Shown here in pieces: positions 35,687-47,061 of a stretch of 64,000 nucleotides of DNA. Source of the DNA: Volvox africanus (lineage: Eukaryota; Chlorophyta; Chlorophyceae; Chlamydomonadales; Volvocaceae); NCBI GenBank assembly GCA_030268105.1, contig BSDZ01000008.1:124001-188000 (forward strand), given 5' to 3'. The stretch's first letter is position 1. Each line of letters opens with the position of its first letter. The translations under genes and the position numbers were made by a program. Under the pieces are notes generated by a model. The model made no database searches and was not told the origin of the DNA. It was given only the letters and a program-made list of their open reading frames with translations.

Positions 35687-38158
35687 GCACATTGTTGGAA
35701 ACCGGACAAACCGGCTTGGGATAATAGAACGAAGAGATCTCTTCCCCCTGTTGGCGTGGACTCCTTCTGGGGCCCCTCTGGAGTATTCCACCTCCCCTCT
35801 GGAACGTATATTCGCTTGCGCATGGGATCCCCGTGCGTTACGAAACCGCCGCGAGCGGCATCCGCTGACAGTCCCTGACGCCCTCCTCCCCAACCTGCAT
35901 GGCAGGGGCGGTGACCGGGGCGCTGGTGGTGGGGCACTATCAAGGTGAGGCCGGTGGGGGGCTGGGACCGGGAGCAAAGAGGGTTGTGGGGCAATAAATG
36001 GGAGGGGATTTCGGCGCTCGAGGCCACTCGGTGGGGGGATGGGAGGGTGGGGAGAGGATCCGGAGCCTTGAGTGGAACTGCGCCGGAAAGGGGCGAGCTG
36101 GGCGGAGAGATAAGGACTGGCGGAAAGGTCGCCCCTTGTACGGAACCCCGTGTAGCCCGAGACCACCTGCATGGCGGCCTGGACACGGTGTTTCGTCTAT
36201 TGCTTCCGCACATGCCCACCAATGCGCGGCTTCGTTTGATGTTTGGACGTTTACGGCTGTTTGGGTTTGTGTAATGGTTGTCGGTGTCGTGACGCCAGGA
36301 GGATTCTCGGAACTTCGGTTCCGAGGGTGCGGCGGGGGAAGAATTGAAGAAGCGGTTGAAAGCCCCAACTAACTAACCGCCATTTCTATGGTTTGCGACC
36401 CATCAGGACCCAAGTACCGTTTTCTGGGCGTGGTCACGTGGGGCTCATTGGGTGCCGTACTGCACATCGCAAACGCCGTACTGCACCCCCGGTGAGTCTC
36501 ATGGTGCCATGGAATCACCCCCACCGCGACTAATGGGGTGGTTCAGCTCGGGCCTCGCTCCCACTCCAGGACTTAAACGGGGCACAGCGACATGACGAAT
36601 GGTTACGGTGTATCATTTACCTAAAAGTTTCTTGCCGTACTCCCACATCCAGGTACTATTTCGAGGAGTACCTCATTCGAGAGGGGCTGTTATCCCCGGA
36701 GGCCACACGTGGGTCATGGAATTTACTGACCCATGGGTCCGTGTCCAGTCAGGTGCTCGATGACCCCAAAAAACGGACCTCTGCTCCCTCTTCCCCTGCT
36801 TCTCCTCCTTGCCCCGGGGGGCCTTATCGTGCCTAGATGGGTTCTATTAGCTGTTCGGAGTCTGGGATGTCGTACAAATCCAGGAAGTCCTTCAATTTAC
36901 TGCCGGAAGAGTGAGGAGTGCATGTTCCCTCTGTTTACAGTGGAACACGCTCCCCCTCGTTGGGTCCCACCTCCTCCTAGCCATCTCGGGGGTCTATTCC
37001 GGGCCATCACGCTACCTTGCCTTCCCAGCTCAATGCTTGTGTCCACAAACACGCCCTCGTTGCATTTATTGGATGAGATTGAACGGACCTTTGCTCTTCC
37101 TCTCCGCCTCAGGCTACCGACAGGCCGCCCCCTCTCAGCCGCACTCTTCTGACACAGGGCTACTCTTCCCCGAGTATGAGCACAGGGTAGGGCAGTTGAC
37201 AGTTGACAGTTGACAGTAGCGCACGTCACAACAGGGTCAGGGGTCGTGATAGGGCCCTAAACAAATGTACGGAGGGCTTTCTTCTCGAAGTGGAAGCCAA
37301 GTAGCTCCCGATCCTCCCGGCAGGATGTCCTCTTGGCAGCGAAAGCCATTCGGGATCGCGAGATCTCCGAGGTCAACCAGCGGCTGGTGGCGGCGAGGAC
37401 TGCGTCCACGGCCAGACCTGGTGGGGGTGTTGAAGCTGTGGAGGCGGGGCGAAGTGGCGAGCAGCAGGAGGAGGAGGAGGAGGAACCTGCAGATAATGAT
37501 CCGGGTTACCAGATGTGGCTCCGGACGTCTGGGTTCCAGGCAGATGCACTGTTGCTACAGCCGCAACAGCAGCTGCATAAAGAGCAGCCAGGCAATAGTA
37601 GCATCAGCACCGCCATTATCACCGCAACTACCACTGCCACTACCACCAGTACTCCAGAGCACAGCCGTGTCAGCGGTAGCGACCAGGAGGCCGCCAATTG
37701 TGATTTGAAGCCAGGCGGGAGGGGCGGCGGCAGCGAAAAAGGTGCAACCTCGACCGCTACGGTGGCGAATGTGTCTAACTGGTGGGTGTCGTGGGGCCAA
37801 TGAGGTTTTGACATGTGTGGGAACGCCGGATGAGCCTCAGCTACGCCATCATGGAAGTAAAGAAGTTCTTCTGGTGCAGTACGGAGGTCAGGGAGGCAGT
37901 ACAAAGCTTCACTCGGGTAAACCCTTCACAAGGCGATACGGCATGCCGTCTGAATGTCCACGAAACCCCATGGTGGTTCTCGCTGCGTACCATCGCCCTC
38001 GCATAGGAACATTTGGGCAAAGCTCTGGAAGTGGAGGCCTGGGAAGGCGCCCAGCGGCGGCGCTGGGAACGCGGACGGGCAAGAGAGCAACAACTGAAGC
38101 AGCGACGCGGGGAAAGCCCCGGAAACGGCGTAAAGCCTGTTTGGTAGAAGGTTTCAAA
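35687..38158 (+). CDS. multi-exon gene of unknown function (5' end not resolved)
   Basis: Exons that join in phase: 35687-35910, 36407-36491, 36653-36752, then an exon from 36941 with a hydrophobic stretch (LVGSHLLLAISGVYSG) whose end is unclear. A later block starts at 37324 (DVLLAAKAIRDREISEV), passes through a Glu run and Gln/Thr-rich sequence, and donates near 37781. It is followed by an exon starting at 37846 (YAIMEVKKFFWCSTEVREAV) and a last exon from about 38008 (EHLGKALEVEAWEGAQRRRW) ending at TAG near 38156. The middle exons include RFLGVVTWGSLGAVLHIANA, and together with the hydrophobic exon this suggests a membrane protein with a charged helical tail. An upstream exon may begin near 35591. 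The family is not recognised. GC-ending codons and matching phases support a real gene. Confidence 0.5.
36306..36325 (+). other. perfect 8-bp stem with TTCG tetraloop
   Basis: ctcggaac-ttcg-gttccgag folds into a fully paired stem closed by C(TTCG)G, one of the most stable RNA hairpin loops. It lies in the intron before exon 36407-36491 of the unknown gene. Confidence 0.6.
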
Positions 38159-38664
38159 ACTCCTCGCAGATATATTATAATAATGCATGCGTGTATCGTT
38201 TCCGGCCGCAATTGCTGCCACGCTGGCAACTCCAGTAGTTAAGGTGTTCGTTGCGATTTGGATTACGGTGTCCGAAATTACGTTCTGTGACGAGGTTGTG
38301 GGCCGTTTCCCGCGCCCGATATTGTTGGTTGATGATGCCGGAGAATTCTGAAGGCGCATTAGATGAGCTTCTGAGCTACTGTGCGTGAGCATGGTCATAT
38401 CGAGAGCTGACGGACAGGTATCAGTCGTCAAGTGATACCCAGGGAAATTACTGTGTACACCGCGAACAACATATCAAGCAGAGGATTCGTTTAGTACAGC
38501 GCGACTTAGCATTCTGACGAGAATCGGATTGTTTTACGGCTTGAAGGTTACAAAATCACGAAATCTGTGGGTTGATCTTGAAGTATCATCAATTCAGCAA
38601 TCGTTAATATAGTTTATTTAGTGACTGACACTGCTTCCAGCTATCCGACAGCTCTCGAGCCCGG
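38159..38664. other. intergenic stretch
   Basis: About 500 bp between the unknown gene and the Nudix gene. AT-richer, nothing recognised. It must hold the Nudix promoter. Confidence 0.45.
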
Positions 38665-39841
38665 ATGTCGTTGGAGTGTGGTGTTGGCGCACCTACCAAA
38701 GTAGGGGCGGGTCTCCTTATATGGTGAGCATTACAAGTAATGAATTTGTTTTAGTCATTTCCTGGAGTTTCCGGACTCGCATCGAAACCATTGAAACCAC
38801 ATGCCGTGCGGTGACATCCCACATCCCCAAGCTTGCCTTACAGGGCAGCACCTCCATATCCCCTCAGCCTATCAAGAAAATTCAAAGTAAGATCTATACA
38901 ATCCTAAAACCCATCTTGCAGCTGCGAGGGCGCCTGCCTGCTGCTTCGCCGCAGCGAAGCAAGCGGCAATCCTGGCACCTGGGGGCTCCCTGGGGGTAAT
39001 GCTGACCCCGAAGACGTCGGCCAGCTACTCAATACCGCCATGCGGGAGGCCCGCGAGGAGATGGGAGAGCTGCCCACTGGGATGAGTGTTCTAGGTTCTG
39101 TGCTAACCAGGTAAGACGTTCTTTCCCGCATTGCCTCACTAACTCTTGGTTGTGCGCGCAACGATCTGGGCTCCCAGATAGGGGCCACCTCGGACATGAT
39201 CACCGCGGCTGTCATCCGGGTATTCGCAATCTGCGGGCTTCTCCGGACCGCGCCTTCTTTCATCCTCTGTCCTTGTCGTTCTTTCGCTCTTTCATAACTT
39301 TCCTCCCTTCCGTGGGGTTTGCCGTCCTTTCTCCAGGTACGACACCTCTAGTCCCCCGTAACCTCTCACCACGACCAACGTAACCAACGCAACCAACACA
39401 CATTACCCCGACCCAACCAACAACTCGTACTCCTAACTCGTAAACAGCCTACACCCTAACTTCCCACAACTGGTCAACCTGACACACCCGCACAGGCGGG
39501 GCAAGTCGCTGCAGAAGCACTACACCGTCTTCTTGGTGGCTCTTCCCGGGCAGGACCGCGCCACCTATCGCCCAAACCTCAATGACGAACACACCGAGTG
39601 GCGGTGGCTAGATCTGCGCCATGCTGCGGTGCTGGCAGCGGCGCCCGGTGCGCTGCCTCACAATCCCACGGGTCCCGGCTTCTTGGGTGACCCCAATGAC
39701 GACGAGGCCGCCGCCGCAGCCGCCGGACCACCTCCCCGCGACATGGTGCTGCACCCGGTGGTGCGGGTGCTGTTCAGCGGTGCGCATGTGGAGGCGCTGA
39801 GGGCCATGCTGGCGAGGGTGGGTTCGGCGGCGGAGGCGTGA
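38665..39841 (+). CDS. Nudix hydrolase
   Basis: Hydrolyses a nucleoside diphosphate linked to another group; the substrate cannot be told from sequence. Three phase-checked exons: 38665-38723, 38922-39110, 39496-39841; 197 aa. The Nudix box (G-x5-E-x7-REUXEEXGU) is intact across exon 2: WGLPGGNADPEDVG followed by AMREAREEMGELP, giving all metal-binding glutamates. The N-terminal beta strand is VGAGLLI and the conserved LQKHYTVFLVAL follows in exon 3. The C-terminal part has an Ala/Asp loop and ends in helix VEALRAMLARV. The start ATG 38665 precedes the first strand directly, without a targeting sequence. The short size resembles stand-alone 8-oxo-dGTPase/ADP-ribose-type Nudix proteins. Confidence 0.88.
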
Positions 39842-40888
39842 GACGGGGGAGGCGGAAGTGGCGCAAATGGCGGAGCCGTGAGGGGCTGTAGATCGCAGCT
39901 GTGGCTTTGGTGGGAGAGTAAGCCGGGGAGGAGAGCTGCCTGGGGTGAAGTCGAAGACACCGGCCGTACGTCCATTTGTCTGACCGTTTGTCAATATGTA
40001 TAAGGGGGGTCATAAAGGGGCTCAGCACAGAAGCTTCCAGCGCTGTTGTTTCGGGGTGGAGGACCTTCAGGGAAGGACCTTCGTCGGGATCGGTTTGTGG
40101 ATAGTAGCATGTGTTTAGGTGATGGTTGGTGGTTGGTGGTTGGTGCTGAACTATGCCCATGGTAAAGAGTTTCCTAAACCAGAGGGCTCCATTTGCTTTT
40201 CTTATGTCGCCAGCTCAGCTATATATCAGTGGCAGGAGTTCCCTTCCTTTGCTACTTAGAACTGGGCCACCGGAAAGGAGAGTCTCTGCGTGTGTGCGTG
40301 ACTTAGAACATATGGTAGGTTAGTTTCGTCCGGCTTGCTGATTGCCGTACAGAGAAAAACTGCAGTAGAGGGCGGGGGCGGGGACAGAAAAGGGCCCTCC
40401 AGGTTGTTTGATTCCCCCTCGCGGGCGCCATCAGCCAATGTATGCCGGACGGAGCGCCGCACCTCCCCTCACCTCGACGAGGGGGTGTTAGGGTTTTAGG
40501 GCATCAACACGGGCCAGCACGCGGGCCAGTTCGTGATGGAAGATGTTATCCGGATGCTGATACATTACTGAGCGGTGCTTATGTGCGTGAAGAGGTGCAG
40601 CGATGCCGAGTTGCTGCCGGGGATTGGTTGGTGGGTATGAGGTTCGTACTTCCCTATATAGGGTGCAATGGAGGAGAATGGTTTCCGGTGTCCTTGGAAG
40701 GCCCCCGTGGTATATACACACGCACAAGCACACGCAGACACATGACTTATACCCTCTCCTTAACCCCCAAGACACGGGCACATCCACGCCTCGGCGCGGG
40801 GGGGCGTGGTCGCTGTTATTTACATCGCGATCTGATGGTCAGCACCCAGGACCCAAACCCCATGTCGCTTCTGTCCCAGGCCCCGCCC
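39842..40888. other. convergent 3' intergenic stretch
   Basis: Lies between the ends of the Nudix gene (+) and the cysteine protease gene (-). Contains their 3'UTRs, with nothing else supported. A tandem ggttggt/ggtggt motif occurs near 40122-40145. Confidence 0.45.
40820..40824 (-). terminator. TGTAA polyadenylation word for the protease gene
   Basis: TGTAA on the minus strand, about 65 bp beyond the stop codon at 40889. Confidence 0.5.
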
Positions 40889-43498
40889 TCACAACTCCAT
40901 GACCGACCCGCGGGCCACCTTCGCCCGAATGATCTCCAAAACCTCGGATCTAAGACCCTCCACGTAAGCCGGGGTCAGCCAGCCCCGCATCTCCCGCTCC
41001 TGCACGTCCCACTCCGCCTCCGCCTTTGCGACGTCCTCCACCCCCTCCGCGCCCGCTACCCCTGCACCACGCAACCACCACTGGCACACTGCCTTCGCAA
41101 CCGCCAGCATGTAAACCCCGCAGTCATAGCAATTTGTCTGACGCGGCATGTACGGCACCTCGACTAGGCTGGGCAGCGAATTGACATGGCCGCCTTCCCT
41201 ACCAACCCCAGTCAGCGCCGGCCCTACTGCTTGTAAGAGCCTTCCGGCCGCGTGGGCACTCCCGGAGCTTCGGCCGCTTCGATTGCCTTGCGAAGCGGGA
41301 CTCGAGTCGTAGTGGCGGAGAGTGTTGGAGGGGCGGTGGTAGACGAGGAGGGTCCTGCGTATACGTGTGCGTGTACTTGAACATTTGTGGATGCGTATTA
41401 GTCAGGGTGGGTGTGCCCACCTCCCTCCGGGTTCCACGTTTGTGGATTCAGTTGGGAAGTTCAGGTTAATGATTAGACCGGGAGGGGGGAGGGAAGAGGT
41501 GTAAGACAGGCGAGATGCCTAGGGGGATCGAAAGCCACCCACCCTGCCGACCCCACTTGGTGACCCACCAATGGCTGCCGCCCGCCGCAACATCCACCTC
41601 GGAGTTGTCGTTGACTGCGAACAGCACCAGGGCCTTCAGATCGGGCTGCAGAGGGAAGGACAGAGCAGGTCAGAGGAGTTTGGGTTCGATATCCCCTTTC
41701 TCACTCCGTTTCTGATGTGCTCATACAGGCTTGCGCAAATCGAATTTGTGGAAGGGAAGGGAAAGGAGAGGGAGGGGGAGAGAGGGAAGGGGGGAGGGAG
41801 GGAGGGAGGGAGGCGGAGAGGCGCACCTTCAGCGGGGCCAGCAGTTCAGTCGCCATTTCTGGAGCTGAGGCCCAAGAGAGGGAGGGAGGGAGGGAGGGAG
41901 GAGTGATGTCATCCGCGGCCCGATGATGGCGGCGATAGTGATGATGGCAGCAGTGAGGTGGCGAGGGTGGGCGCCAGCAGGTCGTGGGCAACCGAAGCGG
42001 AGGTGGGATGGGATCTCGTTAAAAAAGGTATTGACCCCGATAGCAATCCGAAGAGCTGTTATACCCGGAGGCCGTTACCCGGATTGCGGACCGCATGCGG
42101 GAGAACAGTGCCAGGGGGCGCCAGAGTGTCGCATGGCATGAAGCTGCATGCAAATATGTCACTCCCCACCCCTTTTAAAACCCCAGGGGCTACTCGCGCT
42201 GCCATAGGTCTCACGCGAGTGAATGAGTAGGAAGGATGTCGCGGGCGGCAGTAGCAATATGTCATCAGTGGTACACCTCCGCGGCTGTTGCATAGTTGCT
42301 GCCGGCGCGGAGATTGGTACGGGACTCTGTCCCGGGGTTGGGGTTGGGAGATCATCCTCACGGGGCCCCCCGTGTAGCCCCTCCCTCGAAAGGTACTCGA
42401 AGAAGAAGGCGACTACCTAGGGGCGGTTGGGGCATTGAAATGGAGTGGGATGGAGGCCTTTCAGTTCCTGCACCCGGCTGCGTGTGTGTGTGTGTGTGAG
42501 TGTGTGTGTGTGTGTTTCCGCAGATGAAGCTCACATGAGTTGGTCAACATGGGTTGTACATCGTACTTGAAGGCATTTCTGGCATTTGGTCGAAGAGGTG
42601 GATGAATAATCTTAAGGTGGATGGAAAAGAAAACAGCGGACAACGACAAACATAACAGAAACGCAAATCGCGGTGGGGGGAGAGGGTCCCCGAGACCCTT
42701 ACCAACGCCAGTGCTATTAGGGGCGTCGGGGGAGAAGGGGAGAGAACAGTGAAATACGTGCCGGTTTTGAAATGTCATGTGGTCGGATGCATTCGGGAGG
42801 AGACAAGGGAGATAAGATTAGTGGAGATAACGATGGCAATCTCATGAGGCAAAAACTTATTGGAGAAACGGGTCGTAAAAGTGTGAGCCCAAGGTGGGGA
42901 TGACGTGTTGCATCGCAGAGGGTGGCGGATCATTCTGGCTTACTCGCACCCCTTTTCCCCCGTTTCCATGAAGGTCAGTTCCATCGCATACGAGCACAGG
43001 GGCCAAATGGGGGAGTCCAGGTCCTCTGGAGCTCAGCCTAATGGTAGGACGGAGACTTTGCCAGACATCGGAATGATCGGTCAGCATTGGGTCAGTGGTG
43101 GTTTGGTGAGCATGGGCATCTGCGCCTAGATTGTACGCCTTCCATACCCACTAAGCTAACCACCCATCTAGGGGGACATGCAGATCATCAGTGCATGTCC
43201 CTGACAATTCACGAGCCGAATAATCGACAGATGTGCTTTATTACATGCAAAGAGTTTAAATAATCTTCGGGGTCCTAAAGGATGTATGTGGGCCTTGAAC
43301 AGAGTGTGCAATGACTAACCTATAAGCTAAAGAGGATAGGCCCTATCGCGCGGCCTTGCCATCCAAGGCGTTCTTCACCTGATCGTTCAACCAATGTGGG
43401 CCTTCAAGCAAGGAGATGTCTTGTTCGCGTAAAAGGACATCGTGGTAATCCAGTACTTTAAGCTCACCAGCCCGTTTTCGTTGTGTTTTCCACATCAT
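40889..43498 (-). CDS. SENP8/DEN1-like Ulp1-family cysteine protease
   Basis: A C48 protease that removes NEDD8 (or SUMO) from substrates and matures the precursor. Exons found, reading leftward: 43498-43379 (VLDYHDVLLREQD, LLEGPHWLNDQ), 42416-42215 (VVAFFFEYLSREGL, then DDILLLPPATSFLL), 41645-41569 (ALVLFAVNDNSE, AAGGSHW), 41354-40889 (TLLVYHRPSNTLRHYDSS, QTNCYDCGVYML). The order and words match SENP8 throughout. The catalytic His (GGSHW), Asp (HYDS), Gln and Cys (QTNCYDCG) are all present. Exon 2 ends in phase 1 whereas the 41645 exon starts in phase 0, so one small exon, probably of length 2 mod 3, is missing between 42214 and 41646. The start ATG 43498 opens directly into the conserved region. 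NEDD8 specificity is inferred from overall similarity. Confidence 0.85.
41792..41901. repeat. two (GGGA)n clusters
   Basis: Runs of gggagggagggaggg at about 41794-41812 and again at about 41879-41901, inside the intron between 42215 and 41645 of the protease gene. On the + strand each has four or more G3 runs, enough for a G-quadruplex. Confidence 0.7.
42482..42516 (+). repeat. (GT)n microsatellite
   Basis: About 35 bp of (TG)n with one ga interruption, in the first intron of the protease gene. Confidence 0.8.
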
Positions 43499-44108
43499 AT
43501 GATTCAGATAATTGGCAAAATTTCATGCAATCCTAATACGGTACGAAGCATACGAACAAGTACCCAACACCCCTTTACTTCCCAAAGGCAGGAGAAGGAT
43601 GCGGCTCTTCACTTGATATCATTTGATAGGTGACAAATTTATTTTCAAACTTGATAAAAACGACAGCCGCTGCGATAACATCGAAGTGCATAGTCATACC
43701 TCCATTTTAACTTGCTGCACGTTCTTGCTGCAAGCTAACCATTCGTCCTCAGCATGCAAGCTAAAGCCATCTATGGGCACTCAAAAAATTGTGTACCATA
43801 AGGTAAGAGAAAAGCACAGACTCGGCTACTGGGGTGCCGTACGATTGAGAACCTGTAGTTCAATAGTGTCGCGTAGGAGCGAAGCGGGTGCTCTTCGGGC
43901 GGAGATCCATAACTGGATTTATCTGCATGCTTCACACTACCTATTTTACACTTCGCGACATTGGACAAAACTTCGTGATTTTAGCTTCCCAAGTTCACCA
44001 GGCTACCTTGCTCAATCCATTGCAAGAAGTCTGGGACATCATAGAATTTAGTTAATTTACAACTCGCTGCTATTCTTGTAGCACAGTTGTGGAACACAGT
44101 TGCGACCC
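43499..44108. promoter_or_regulatory. divergent promoter interval (protease / RINGv)
   Basis: 610 bp between the two divergent start codons. AT-rich, with no coding frame of note. It should hold both promoters. No specific element was identified. Confidence 0.4.
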
Positions 44109-46361
44109 ATGGACGGGCTACCGCGTCGTGTAAGCTGCGAAGAAGATGTTTGCTGGGTCTGCTTGGAGGGCTCAAGTGATTTATCTGGCGCCATGGAACA
44201 TCCATGCGCATGCCCCCGTGGCGTCCATGCGAAATGCCTTGCCCGATGGCAGGTGGGTCCGCACTTGATGTACTTCTTGATACGTTAAATAGCATTGTTA
44301 ATTGCTTTTTAACAGAATTTTTTGTTCCTAGCTTGAATACTCATTGTGTGACTCGGCGAGATGGGCAACCGACTTGCTAACGGAAACCGCACAGAGGCTT
44401 TCGTTAATCTCGCAAAATCGTATGCTGAGTTTGAAATTTTTGTTTGAAATTAAAATGGACGTTTATGCAGCTCCAGTCGGCTGGCCGGGAGGAGGAGCGC
44501 TATTGCCGTTTCTGCAAGTTGGAGTTGCCGGATTGGCGAGACATTCTTACACCCAAGGTGCCTGCAGCGCCACCAGTAATGGCCATTGTTTACGACGGCA
44601 AGGTAGGAGTCCCTCAAATGCCGTATTGGCGCAGCTATCGCTTGTCTAATACACGTCGTGCCCCTGTCGTGCTTGGTGCACGTGCTTGGTGCTTGCAGCT
44701 GAGCAACAGCTCCATGAAATAATTACTAATTGTCAGTTCAACATGCAGAGCATCCAAATTTCTAAATATTTCTAAATTTCTCTAAATATCATCATCAGCA
44801 GCAACCTCACAGGACACGCAGCCTTTCGCTTCCCTGCAACCGCTAACGATGAAAATCCCGCTCGCCAACCCTTTCCGATGCCCCGCACACCAGTCCCGTC
44901 CCATAACGCCTTCTTCTTAAACCCACTGTATCAATTTGTGGTTTCGTTTTTCAGCCACTTACATTCAATGGCTGCCTTAATCCACCAGGTGGTGCGGCTC
45001 CAGGTCAAGCCGGGTCGGGAGGGTCAACTGGAATTTCAGCGCCATGTCCGGCGGGCCTTCAATCTGGGGGACGATGTGGAGCTTGACTGCGTCTTTGATT
45101 GCAGGTCTGCGTTATTGGGAAAAAGATTTCTCACCAGGCTATTACCTTGGTTGCCAAGTGACATGGCTGGGACCCTTAGGGGATTGGGACATCCTGACGG
45201 CCACCCTCCCCCGCACCAGACCATCTTACCCCCCCACACCACCATCTTAACCTTCAATTTCTGTGGAAAAAGTCGGAGGAGCGTTGGCTCCCCCTTCACG
45301 TTATGTCTTTGGGGCCCCATCGGTCGGGCGGAAATGGCGGGAAGTCTTTTTCAAAGCAATTTCATTCCGCAGTTGTCACTCCCATGACGTGACTAGCGGG
45401 GGGCATTATGAACGAATGAAAATTTAGAAAGCTGACGTGGAAGAAATCCGGAAAAGGGTTTCTGTTTTGATTTCATTCGAGTGCTTTCACCCCGCTTCGT
45501 CCACAGCCCTCACATGGCCACATGGACATATCAGCGAGTCCTTTTTCGGTACGACATTTCTCTGAATGCCCTCACCGAGGCAAACCATGTTTCCAAACCC
45601 GAAGAGTTTCCCCTCTTCCCCCGGCAACCTCATACACACACAGGGCTCCTGGAACGGGGGAGAAGATTAAGCTGCGGGGGTTGGAGTCGTATTCTGCTGC
45701 CATGCACTGTGCCGCTGTCGCCGCGGGGGAGCGAATCGCCAAGCAGATGGCTGGGCTAGGAACCGGCCGCAGTGGTCTCGCGTCAGGCAGTAGCAGCAGC
45801 AGCAGCGGCGGGAGCGGCAGTAGTGGCAGTAGAGTGGCAGCGGGTGGCGGGCCAAGCAGCTTATCCAGCGGTGGCGGCAGCAGTAGCAGTGGTGGCAGTG
45901 GTGGCAGCGGTGGCAGTGGCGCCGCAGCTCCTGCAGCTTCTTCGAGCCGTCACCTTGAGCAGCAGCCCTCCCATTCCGCCACCGCCACTCCCCGGGTCTT
46001 CACCCCTGCTGCCGTACCATTGGTGACGGCGGCGCCAACATGCGCGCCGGGAACTCCCCGCACTGCCCGCACTCCGTCGTCTGCCTCCGCCGCCCTGGCT
46101 GTCCCCGCCATCGATACGTCGCCGGCGACTCCCGGCACCTTATCCTCTCCGTTAGTCGTAGAGTCGTCCGATGCCGCCGCGGCGTGTCATGTCCCCGGAG
46201 GGGTTTTGACACCTCGGTACGAGGGAGGGCCCGGGGAGTTCTGCGGGGGAGACAACCCCTCCCCCCGCGCCAGGGCCCATGAGACCTCGGGCGCAGGCAA
46301 GCGGCGGAACCTCCTTCTGGGCCTTGTGCGGGGAATCGGTGCGATGCGCCGCGTCTTGTAG
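44109..46361 (+). CDS. RING-CH (RINGv) zinc-finger protein, probable E3 ubiquitin ligase
   Basis: Five phase-checked exons: 44109-44252, 44471-44602, 44989-45104, 45507-45548, 45644-46361; 383 aa. The N-terminal C4HC3 finger reads CWVC, then HPCACPRGVHAKCLARWQ and YCRFC. The gap between the second Cys pair and His is 4 residues instead of the 7 usual in MARCH proteins. A second conserved segment follows (VVRLQVKPGREGQLEFQ, RAFNLGDDVELDCVFDC, LRGLESYSAAM). From memory this arrangement recurs in volvocine RINGv paralogues. The C-terminal 200 residues are Ser/Gly- and Ala/Thr/Pro-rich and low-complexity. No membrane helices were seen, unlike most MARCH ligases. Ubiquitin ligase activity is inferred from the finger. 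The 44109 ATG precedes the first zinc Cys by about 14 residues. Confidence 0.88.
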
Positions 46362-47061
46362 TACTCGAAACCAGAGGCCAGGGATGGTTCGCCCCCTCTC
46401 AGCTTAAATGGATGGGTTCGGGAGCGGGGAGTGGAAATGCGACTTAATACACCAAGTGGGTACCTCGTACATGTCCTTTTCCGTTATTCTCGTTAGCTGT
46501 ACGATGCTAATCAGCGGGGTGTCCACGACGGCTTTGTGTGTGTCGTGCGTCGTGTGCGTGTGCGTGTGCGTGTGCGTGTGTGTGAACTCGCGGTTTGTTG
46601 GACACGCAGGTATTTGCTAACTCTGGCCATGATGACGTTGAGCCCTGACACCCGTGGGCTCTTTCGTCATGTAGGTTGCCGTATGATTGAAGAAGTGAAT
46701 GCAGGAATTTGGGAGTACGACGTCATGGATGCGGTTAAGGAGGAGGCCTTATGAAATTTTCATAGGCGAGTGATGTACGGCAAATGTACGGCGTGTTCTA
46801 GTGTGTGCATCAGCAGGGTACGGCGTGTCCTATTTCGCATGGAGCAGTGGACCCCCGTCAGGTGCGATCGGGAAGGCAGGGGGTAACGCCTCAACTTCTC
46901 AAACCTGCTCGGAGGGGCAGGTGGGGCGGCAGCGGGGAAAAGCATGTGCGTGTGTGTTTTAGGGGGTTTCAAAATCCCCGAGGAGCTGAGAGGCTCTGTT
47001 AGGAGTCGTCAGTATTGTCGACGCGAAGGACAGATTCCGTTAACAAAATTCCGGTTTTGCG
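46362..47061. other. RINGv 3' region and intergenic
   Basis: Contains a (GTGTGC)n microsatellite at 46551-46584 and several tacggc words near 46780-46830. A short exon-like frame at about 46612-46672 (AMMTLSPDTRGLF) follows a CAG acceptor and could belong to the possible gene ending at 47702. Too weak to call. Confidence 0.35.
46551..46584 (+). repeat. (GTGTGC)n microsatellite
   Basis: Hexanucleotide gtgtgc repeated about five times. Confidence 0.75.
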
